The notes below the pieces were generated by a model. That model was not told the DNA's origin and did not search any database. It saw only the letters and a list, made by a program, of their open reading frames with translations. Shown piece by piece: positions 35,376 through 41,267 of a stretch of DNA of 41,267 nucleotides; position 1 is the stretch's first letter, and every line of letters starts with the position of its first letter. The position numbers and the translations under genes are program-made. The DNA comes from Caulobacter sp. (GTDB taxonomy: Bacteria; Pseudomonadota; Alphaproteobacteria; Caulobacterales; Caulobacteraceae). The stretch spans positions 182,358-223,624 of the forward strand of contig NZ_JAGIBH010000007.1 in the NCBI RefSeq assembly GCF_017744445.1. The letters run 5' to 3'.

Positions 35376-35386
35376 GCCACGGAGCC

Positions 35387-36775
35387 TTACTTGTTCTCGG
35401 TGATCGGCTTGCCGGCCGCGGCGGCGGCCTTGGCGGTGACCTCGGCGACCTTGGCCGCCGGCTTGGGCAGCTTGGGCGTATTGGCCACGCCGCCGGACTT
35501 GAGCACCGCGATGGCGCGTTGCAGCTGGAAGTCCTCTTTCTTGTCGTCGAAGCCCGTCGGGGGCGCTTCGGCCGGCGCGTGCGGCGCGACGCGGGTCTTG
35601 CCCTCGTCGGCGTTCAGCGCGTTCTTGAAGCTGGCTTCGCTGAACCACACGCGGTTGGCAATGTCCTGGGCCTGGTCGCGGGTCTGCGCGACCTCGAGAT
35701 CCGGGGCGATGCCGGTCTTCTGGATCGAGCGGCCCGACGGCGTGAAGTACTTGGCCGTGGTCAGCTTCAGGGCGCCGTCGGCCCCGCCGCGCAGCGGGAT
35801 CACGGTCTGCACCGAACCCTTGCCGAAGCTGGTCAGGCCGACCAGCTCGGCGCGGTGGCGATCCTGCAGGGCGCCGGCGACGATTTCCGCCGCTGACGCG
35901 GAGCCTTGGTTGATCAGCACCACCATCGGCAGGCCGTTCAGCATGTCGCCCGCGCGGGCGTTGTAGCGCTGGATATTGCGCGGGTCGCGGCCGCGCTGGC
36001 TGACCACCTCGCCGCCGTCCAGGAACACGTCGGCCACGCCGACGGCTTGATCCAGCAGGCCGCCCGGATTGTTCCGGAGGTCGAGGATCAGGCCCTTCAT
36101 CTTGGGGTTCTTGGTCTTCAGGTCGCTGATCGAGCTGACCAGGGCGTCGGTGGCCTTCTCGTTGAAGCCGGGCAGACGCACATAGCCGTAGTCGCCTTCC
36201 ATCTTGGCGATGGCGGCCTTGGGCTTGATCACTTCACGGATCAGCTTCACGTCGAACGGGTCGGTCTTGTCGCGGGCGATGGTCAGGGTGACCGGCTCGC
36301 CGGCCGTGCCGCGCATCTGCTTGACGGCCTCGTTGACCGTCAGGCCCAGCACGCTCTGGCCGTTGACCGAGGTGATGTAGTCGCCGGCCTGGATGCCCGC
36401 GCGCGAGGCCGGGGTGCCGTCCATCGGCGAGATGACCTTCACGACGCCGTCTTCGCTGGTGACCTCGATGCCGAGACCGCCATACTCACCGCGCGTGGTG
36501 TCCTGCATGTCTTCATAGCTGTCGGGCGACAGGTAGCCAGAATGCGGGTCCAGGCTGGTCAGCATGCCGTCCAGGGCCGCCTCGATCAGCTTCTTGTCGT
36601 CGACCTCGGTGACGTACTGGTCCTCGACCGTGCCCAGCACGTCGCCGAAGAGCTCCAGCATCTTGTAGGTCTTGGTCTTGGGGGCGTTGTTCGCCTGGGC
36701 GATGGGACTGACATAGGCCATGGCCCCCGCACCGAGGACGAAGGCCGAAACTCCGATGAGCAGATACTTGCGCAT
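35387..36775 (-). CDS. ctpA: Carboxy-terminal processing protease (S41)
   Basis: A 462-residue periplasmic serine protease. The N-terminal membrane or signal segment is MRKYLLIGVSAFVLGAGAMAYVSP. The PDZ domain lies at about residues 95-180 (GGLGIEVTSEDGVVKVISPMDGTPASRAGIQAGD in adjoining blocks). The catalytic part has LDLRNNPGGLLDQAV, Ser in NQGSASAAEIVAGALQD and the general-base Lys in SFGKGSVQ. A Pro/Ala-rich tail follows. In alphaproteobacteria CtpA affects the envelope and peptidoglycan enzymes. The ATG at 36775 is a weakly supported start (GGGAGC is 13 bases away), chosen for the signal segment. It lies downstream of the EnvC-like gene. Confidence 0.96.
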   Translation of the reverse strand: MRKYLLIGVSAFVLGAGAMAYVSPIAQANNAPKTKTYKMLELFGDVLGTVEDQYVTEVDDKKLIEAALDGMLTSLDPHSGYLSPDSYEDMQDTTRGEYGGLGIEVTSEDGVVKVISPMDGTPASRAGIQAGDYITSVNGQSVLGLTVNEAVKQMRGTAGEPVTLTIARDKTDPFDVKLIREVIKPKAAIAKMEGDYGYVRLPGFNEKATDALVSSISDLKTKNPKMKGLILDLRNNPGGLLDQAVGVADVFLDGGEVVSQRGRDPRNIQRYNARAGDMLNGLPMVVLINQGSASAAEIVAGALQDRHRAELVGLTSFGKGSVQTVIPLRGGADGALKLTTAKYFTPSGRSIQKTGIAPDLEVAQTRDQAQDIANRVWFSEASFKNALNADEGKTRVAPHAPAEAPPTGFDDKKEDFQLQRAIAVLKSGGVANTPKLPKPAAKVAEVTAKAAAAAGKPITENK

Positions 36776-36889
36776 TAAGGCCCAGAAGGCTCCCTGGCGA
36801 CGCGCGGCGTCGCAAACCGTGTTTAGCCCCGTCCAACCACTAACAATGGCAGCCGGTAGAATTACGGCCACCATTACTGAAAAAGTCGT

Positions 36890-37945
36890 CTATCGCGACT
36901 CTTGTTTGAGCCAGCGCTCCGGGTCCGCCGGCTCGCCGTTCTCGCGGACCTCCAGATAGAGCTCCGGATCGGAAGATACATGATCCGGCATCTTCCCGAT
37001 GGGGGCGCCCGCCGCGACAGATTGTCCGGGAGCGGCCGTTATCTGGTCGAGGCCGGCGAGGACCAGGTGGTAGGCGCCTTGTGATCGCAGGATCAGCACC
37101 GCGCCCCAGCCATTCAGCGCGCCGGCATATTCGACGGTGCCCGCGGCGGGGGCGGTGACGGTCAGGCCCTTGTCGACGCGCAGGGTCAGGCCGGGGGATT
37201 TGCCGCCGGCCGGCATCTCCGCGCCGAAGCGGCGAACGATGGCCCCGGCGACGGGGCTGCGCAGGTGCAGCGGCCCGGTGGCCTCCACGCGGCCCAGGCC
37301 GTCGGTCAGCACGCCCAGGGTGCGCAGCTCGTTTTCCTCGGTCAGGGCCTCGTGGGCGTAGGCGCGCTCCAGCTGGGTCTTCTCGATGATCAGGCGCTCG
37401 ATCTCGCCCTTGCGGTCGGCGACCACGCTCTCGGCGGTGAAGAGCTCGGCCGAGGCCGCGGCGGCCTCGCGGCGCAGGGTCCCGACGGCGGTGGCCTGGC
37501 GGGCATAGGCGTCGGCGCGGCGTTGCAGGTCGGGCGTCATGGCCCGGATCAGGATCGCGGCCCGCACCGCGTCGCGGGCGTTGTCGGGCGCGACCAGCAG
37601 GGCCGGCGGCGGATCGCGGCGGAACAGCTGCAGCGCCGACAGCAGCAGCGACAGTCGCTGCCGGTTGACGCCCAGATCGGCCAGGATCGAGCGCTCGCGG
37701 GCGTTCAGGGCCTCCAGCCGCGCGCGCTTGGCGTCGACATCGGCCCCGGCGGTGATGCGGGCGTGGTCCAGGCGGTCCAGCTCGGTCCGCAGGTCCTGGA
37801 TCTCGCGACGCGTATCGGCGGCGGTCTGGCGGTCCTTGGCGCGCTGGGCCTCGACCGCCCGGTCGGCGCGCTGCCAGCCGACCACGGCCGTGGGGACGGC
37901 GAGGGCGATGGCGATCAGGCCGATGGCGACAGGGCGACGAAGCAT
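36890..37945 (-). CDS. EnvC-like murein hydrolase activator with degenerate LytM domain
   Basis: A 351-residue protein. It has an N-terminal membrane segment or signal, two long coiled coils (about 30-100 and 150-210), then an M23/LytM domain from about 225 (LRSPVAGAIVRRFGAEMPAGG, LTVTAPAAGTVEYAGALNGWGAVLIL). The zinc ligands of active LytM enzymes are gone: the usual HxGxD is replaced by LTLRVDKG and the HxH region reads YHLVLAGL. This is the layout of EnvC-type activators, which recruit and activate amidases at the division site rather than cut peptidoglycan. The Caulobacter homologue has been called LdpF (from memory). The stop is 114 bases before ctpA. Confidence 0.9.
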   Translation of the reverse strand: MLRRPVAIGLIAIALAVPTAVVGWQRADRAVEAQRAKDRQTAADTRREIQDLRTELDRLDHARITAGADVDAKRARLEALNARERSILADLGVNRQRLSLLLSALQLFRRDPPPALLVAPDNARDAVRAAILIRAMTPDLQRRADAYARQATAVGTLRREAAAASAELFTAESVVADRKGEIERLIIEKTQLERAYAHEALTEENELRTLGVLTDGLGRVEATGPLHLRSPVAGAIVRRFGAEMPAGGKSPGLTLRVDKGLTVTAPAAGTVEYAGALNGWGAVLILRSQGAYHLVLAGLDQITAAPGQSVAAGAPIGKMPDHVSSDPELYLEVRENGEPADPERWLKQESR

Positions 37946-37960
37946 CAGGGCCTTACTGCC

Positions 37961-38425
37961 CTAATCGCGATGGTAGGGCGAGCCCGACAGGATGGTGGCG
38001 GCGCGATAGATCTGCTCGGCCAGCATCGCCCGGGCCATGGCGTGCGGCCAGGTCTGGATCCCGAAGGCCATGGTCTCATTGGCGATCGACAGGATCGAAG
38101 GATCCAGGCCGTCGGCCCCACCGATCAGGAACACCACGCGGCGATTGCCGTCGTCGCGCAGCTTGGCCAGGTGACCGGCGAAGGCGCGGCTCTTCCAGGC
38201 CTTGCCGTGTTCGTCGCAGGCGATGACATAGGCGCCCTCCAGATGCGGGCGCAGCACCTCGGCCTCGGCGGCCTTGCCGGGCTTCCTGGCCTCGACCTCG
38301 AGGATGTCCACGGGGCCCAGGGCCAGGGCGCGGCCCGAGGCGGTGGCGCGGGACGCATAGTCCACGGCCAGCTGCGCCTCGACCATGCGGCCGAGCTTTC
38401 CGACGGTGAGGATGGTGATCTTCAT
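37961..38425 (-). CDS. rlmH: 23S rRNA (pseudouridine1915-N3)-methyltransferase
   Basis: A 154-residue SPOUT methyltransferase acting on the 70S ribosome at helix 69. The start MKITILTVGKL is followed by the SPOUT knot with FLIGGADGLDPSIL and the closing AEQIYRAATILSGSPYHRD, which is near-invariant in RlmH. It lies 15 bases upstream of the EnvC-like gene and downstream of a REP element. The frame above 38425 runs into the repeat and is rejected. Confidence 0.97.
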   Translation of the reverse strand: MKITILTVGKLGRMVEAQLAVDYASRATASGRALALGPVDILEVEARKPGKAAEAEVLRPHLEGAYVIACDEHGKAWKSRAFAGHLAKLRDDGNRRVVFLIGGADGLDPSILSIANETMAFGIQTWPHAMARAMLAEQIYRAATILSGSPYHRD

Positions 38426-38443
38426 GGATGATATCCCCCAACT

Positions 38444-38552
38444 CCGCTCATCCCCGCGAAAGCGGGGACCCAAGCGGCGTTGGTGGGTTGATCGCTGTCG
38501 GCGCTACTGCCCGAGAGCCAGCTCGGGTCCCCGCTTTCGCGGGGATGAGCGG
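38444..38552. repeat. REP-type paired inverted repeat between rsfS and rlmH
   Basis: The 32-base arms at 38444-38475 and 38521-38552 are inverted repeats with one mismatch, core CATCCCCGCGAAAGCGGGG. The left arm with eight more bases is identical to 16684-16723. It lies between rsfS and rlmH, within a probable transcription unit. Confidence 0.92.
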
Positions 38553-38565
38553 CTTATTTGGAAGA

Positions 38566-39036
38566 TCAGTTCGCGGCCGTACGGTGCGGGGCGTCGACGG
38601 CCCAGATCTTCTCGATGTTGTAAAAGCTGCGCACTTCGGGACGGAACAGGTGGATGACGACGTCGCCGGCGTCAATCAGCACCCAGTCGCAATGCGGCAG
38701 GCCTTCGACCCGCGCCTTGCCGTAGCCGTTTTCCTTGAGCGCGCGCAGCAGGTGGTCGGCCAGAGCGCCGACGTGACGGTGCGAACGGCCCGACGCCACG
38801 ATCAGGCTGTCGGCGACCGAGCTTTTGTCAGCCAGATCGATGTGGACGATGTCCTGGGCCTTGTCGTCGTCGAGGCGTTCCAGGATCAGGCGCTCCAGCG
38901 CCTTCAGGTCCAGGGGCAGACTCAGGCCCGGGGATTCAGTCGAGGACTCGGCGCCGGCCGGGCCTTCGTGCGCACTAAGCGCGGGGTCGCTACGCAGCGT
39001 ATTGCTCCTTATGGGGTCGCTGTGGATATCCCCCAT
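38566..39036 (-). CDS. rsfS: Ribosome silencing factor
   Basis: A protein of up to 156 residues that binds uL14 and blocks 50S-30S joining in starved cells. The core is LDLKALERLILERLDDDKAQDIVHIDL, then SVADSLIVASGRSHRHVGALADHLL and CDWVLIDAGDVVIHLFRPEVRSFYNIEKIW in adjoining blocks. The ATG at 39036 has no ribosome site. Thirteen codons in, a perfect AAGGAG (39010-39005) stands seven bases before an in-frame CTG at 38997, which would give 143 residues; that start is possible. It sits between nadD and rlmH. Confidence 0.93.
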   Translation of the reverse strand: MGDIHSDPIRSNTLRSDPALSAHEGPAGAESSTESPGLSLPLDLKALERLILERLDDDKAQDIVHIDLADKSSVADSLIVASGRSHRHVGALADHLLRALKENGYGKARVEGLPHCDWVLIDAGDVVIHLFRPEVRSFYNIEKIWAVDAPHRTAAN

Positions 39037-39136
39037 AGCACGGAATTGGGCGAAAAGTGAGAGGGTGATGGCCGAACGGCGATCGCCGTCGCTAGTCGAG
39101 GCTTTCGGGCAACGCCCAAAAGCTGCGCCGTGGGCT

Positions 39137-39709
39137 CTATTTGACGCCCTTTTGCCGTGCGCGCATCGCCGTCGAGGACGCGAAGTTCAGGGGCCCGGTC
39201 AGGTAGACCCAGGCCGGCGACTTGGCGTCGGGCAGCTTGGCCGCGGCGCTGGCGGGCCAGCGGGCGAAGGCGAAGCGGCGGGCGGCCGGGGCGGTGCGGG
39301 CCTTCAGCGCGATCCACGGGCGCGAGATCACCGCCACGGGCACTTCGCGCATGATCTGGGTCCAGCCGCGCCAACGGTGGAAGGTGGCCAGGCTGTCGGC
39401 GCCCATCACCCAGACGAACTTCACGCCGGGATAGCGCGCCCTCAGCACTCGCAAAGTGTCGATCGTGTATTGCGAGCCCAGGCGCGTCTCGGCGTCCGAG
39501 ACGATCATCCCCGAACCGCGCGCCCAGCGGCGGGCATTGGCCATGCGCTCGGCCACGGGGCGAGTTTCATGCGAGGACTTCAGCGGGTTTTGCGGCGACA
39601 CCAGCCAGATGACGCGGTCCAGCTCCAGACGGCGCATGGCCGTCTCGGCCACGTGGGCGTGGCCCTCGTGCGCCGGGTTGAAGCTGCCGCCGAACAGGCC
39701 GACGCGCAT
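39137..39709 (-). CDS. nadD: Nicotinate-nucleotide adenylyltransferase
   Basis: A 190-residue enzyme making deamido-NAD from nicotinate mononucleotide and ATP. The start MRVGLFGGSFNPAHEGH carries the nucleotidyltransferase HxGH motif. Later blocks are VMGADSLATFHRW and the SSTAMR motif near the C-terminus. The ATG at 39709 has GGAG six bases upstream. The frame extends to an ATG at 39793, overlapping the proA end; the extra 28 residues (ending RLGFHLEPG) resemble extensions in other alphaproteobacterial NadD, so the longer form cannot be excluded. It is downstream of proA, in a conserved order. Confidence 0.95.
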   Translation of the reverse strand: MRVGLFGGSFNPAHEGHAHVAETAMRRLELDRVIWLVSPQNPLKSSHETRPVAERMANARRWARGSGMIVSDAETRLGSQYTIDTLRVLRARYPGVKFVWVMGADSLATFHRWRGWTQIMREVPVAVISRPWIALKARTAPAARRFAFARWPASAAAKLPDAKSPAWVYLTGPLNFASSTAMRARQKGVK

Positions 39710-39758
39710 CCCGGGCTCCAGGTGGAACCCCAGGCGTTGTGCGCTCGGCCGGCCGGCC

Positions 39759-41033
39759 TCAGGGACGAGTCTGGCCGGTCCCGCGAACCACATATTTGAA
39801 CGTCGTCAGTTGCTCGGCCCCCACCGGGCCGCGGGCGTGAAGCTTGTCGGTGGCGATGCCGATCTCGGCCCCGAAGCCGAACTCGCCGCCATCGGCGAAC
39901 TGGGTCGAGGCGTTGACCAGGACGATGGCGCTGTCGACCTCGTTGACGAAGGCGTCGGCGGCGCCGGCGTCGTCAGTGATGATCGAGTCGGTGTGGCCCG
40001 AGCCGTAGGTGCCGATGTGCTGGGCCGCGCCCGCCACGCCGTCGACCACGGCCACGGCCAGGATCGGGGCCAGGTATTCGGTGGTCCAGTCCTCGACGGT
40101 CGCCTTCTTCATGGTCGGCTCGATGGCGCGCGCGGCCGTGTCACCACGGAGCTCGCAGCCAGCCTTGATCAGGGCGTCGGCGATGGGCGGCAGCAGCTTT
40201 TCAGCGGCGGCCTTGTCGACCAGCAGGGTCTCGGCCGCGCCGCAGACCGACACGCGGCGCAGCTTGGCGTTGACGACGATGTCGACGGCCTTCTTCACGT
40301 CGGCGCCCGCGTGGACGAAGACGTGGTTCAGGCCTTCCAGGTGGCCCAGCACGGGGGCGCGGGCCTCGGCCTGGACGCGGGCGACCAGGCTCTTGCCGCC
40401 GCGCGGGATGATCAGGTCGATGGCCTTGTCCAGGCCCGACAGGATGGCGCCGACGGCGGCGCGGTCCGGGGTCTTGACGATCTGGACGGCGGCGGCGGGA
40501 AGGCCAGCGGCCTTCAGGCCGCGCTCGATCGCAGCGTGGATGGCGAGGTTAGAGTGGATGCACTCGGACCCCCCGCGCAGGATCACCGCATTGCCCGAGC
40601 GCACGCACAAAGCGGCCGCGTCGGCGGTCACGTTGGGGCGGCTCTCATAGATCATGGCGATGACGCCGATCGGCGTGCGGACGCGGGCGATGTCCAGGCC
40701 GTTGGGCCGGGTCCAGCGCGAGGTGGCCACGCCGATGGGGTCGGGGATCGCGGCGACCGCTTCCACGCCGGCGGCCACGCCTTCCAGGCGCTTCTCGTCC
40801 AGCAGCAGGCGTTCCTGCATCGGGGCGGTCAGGCCGTTGGCGCCGGCGCGGGCCAGGTCCTTGGCGTTGGCGGCCAGGATGGCGGCGGCGTCCTCGCGGA
40901 TCGCGGCGGCCATGGCCTGGATGGCGGCGGTGCGCTGCTCTGGCGTGGCGAGGCGGAGCGCGCGCGCGCCCTCACGAGCCGTCCGGCCCATCCCCGCCAT
41001 CGTCGCCTGGAGGCTCGCGCCCGCGTCGTCCAT
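39759..41033 (-). CDS. proA: Gamma-glutamyl phosphate reductase
   Basis: A 424-residue NADPH-dependent enzyme of proline biosynthesis that reduces gamma-glutamyl phosphate to the semialdehyde. The fold is that of aldehyde dehydrogenase: [38 protein letters not shown], the catalytic Cys in [14 protein letters not shown], and the C-terminal [13 protein letters not shown] and [21 protein letters not shown]. The ATG at 41033 has GAGG four bases upstream (GAGGATT). The last codons overlap the longer possible nadD start. proB is not in the window. Confidence 0.97.
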   Translation of the reverse strand: MDDAGASLQATMAGMGRTAREGARALRLATPEQRTAAIQAMAAAIREDAAAILAANAKDLARAGANGLTAPMQERLLLDEKRLEGVAAGVEAVAAIPDPIGVATSRWTRPNGLDIARVRTPIGVIAMIYESRPNVTADAAALCVRSGNAVILRGGSECIHSNLAIHAAIERGLKAAGLPAAAVQIVKTPDRAAVGAILSGLDKAIDLIIPRGGKSLVARVQAEARAPVLGHLEGLNHVFVHAGADVKKAVDIVVNAKLRRVSVCGAAETLLVDKAAAEKLLPPIADALIKAGCELRGDTAARAIEPTMKKATVEDWTTEYLAPILAVAVVDGVAGAAQHIGTYGSGHTDSIITDDAGAADAFVNEVDSAIVLVNASTQFADGGEFGFGAEIGIATDKLHARGPVGAEQLTTFKYVVRGTGQTRP

Positions 41034-41267
41034 AATCCTCGTCCCTGGTGGTAAGTTATGCTCAGGTTGAGGCTTACCTAGGCCCTTTCAGGGCAGGATG
41101 AAACCGGCTTCGTCTGAAAACGGATGGAGTTTCGCTGTGGGCAAGCTTGCGCGGCCATGGCTGATCGATCCCGCGCCCGAACGGCTACGAGTGGATTGGG
41201 GAGGCGACGGAACGGCCGGGCGAACCCGGAGACCGTAAGGTTTGTTTGTGTTTCGGCTCGCTTACCG
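41034..41267. other. proA upstream region, no confident gene
   Basis: The 234 bases upstream of proA contain a GGTAAG/CTTACC inverted pair (41050-41079), a short CCCTTTCAGGG palindrome near 41083, and a CCGGGCGAACCCGG hairpin near 41218. A 47-codon frame (41098-41241) and a second frame open to the window end from 41157 exist on the plus strand; both lack ribosome sites or recognisable features. I do not call either a gene. Confidence 0.4.

Noticed and set aside
41190..41241. tRNA-like T-arm (CCGGGTTCGCCCGG on the minus strand)
   Set aside because: No acceptor, D or anticodon arms could be placed around it; it is just a short GC hairpin.

Overview
The window reads as chromosomal DNA of a Caulobacter-type alphaproteobacterium (Caulobacterales). 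The grounds are very high GC with strong third-position GC bias, several GTG starts, a TonB-dependent receptor, an atpH-A-G-D-C operon without the Fo genes, the nadD-rsfS-rlmH-envC-ctpA-yibQ-rppH cell-envelope/RNA cluster usual in alphaproteobacteria, and a small secreted protein I recall from the Caulobacter atp neighbourhood. Most of the window is ordinary chromosome. No phage, IS transposase, CRISPR, rRNA or tRNA was seen.

Layout. 1-5.1 kb: the end of an outer-membrane barrel protein, then a leftward block with a DHA2-type MFS exporter, a RarD/EamA transporter, asd and an exported protein with four TonB-C-like repeats. 5.2-10.3 kb: polA and a chemotaxis receptor, both rightward. 10.4-12.0 kb: a small membrane peptide and a thiolase, leftward. 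12.3-14.7 kb: a TonB-dependent receptor. 14.7-18.9 kb: a leftward block with a SnoaL-like protein, a LemA/TPM/TPM set and an acyl-CoA dehydrogenase. 19.0-20.6 kb: small proteins and two palindrome-rich intergenic stretches.

20.8-26.7 kb: the F1 ATP synthase operon. It carries two extra genes: a SAM methyltransferase (PseM-like) between atpA and atpG, and an 83-residue CC/CPFC protein joined by stop/start overlaps to both atpD and atpC. AtpD has a Lys/Ala/Pro-rich N-terminal extension of about 65 residues, and AtpC lacks the helical C-terminal domain. 26.8-28.0 kb: a periplasmic protein, then a guanidinium exporter gene (sugE/gdx) preceded by a clear two-hairpin guanidine-II (mini-ykkC) riboswitch.

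28.1-41.0 kb, mostly leftward: two alpha/beta hydrolases, the second with a histone-H1-like tail of about 230 residues; then rppH, yibQ, ctpA, envC-like, rlmH, rsfS, nadD and proA. This otherwise continuous cluster is split between yibQ and ctpA by a 3.2-kb module: a MocR-type regulator whose PLP lysine is replaced by Gln, divergent from a three-gene overlapping operon (two paralogous exported proteins and a GNAT acetyltransferase). Five paired inverted repeats of REP type are scattered between genes; two of them share an identical 40-base arm.

The strongest candidates for undescribed biology are the coupled zinc-ribbon-like gene in the atp operon, the methyltransferase inserted in the same operon, the H1-tailed hydrolase and the lysine-less MocR regulator with its adjacent operon.
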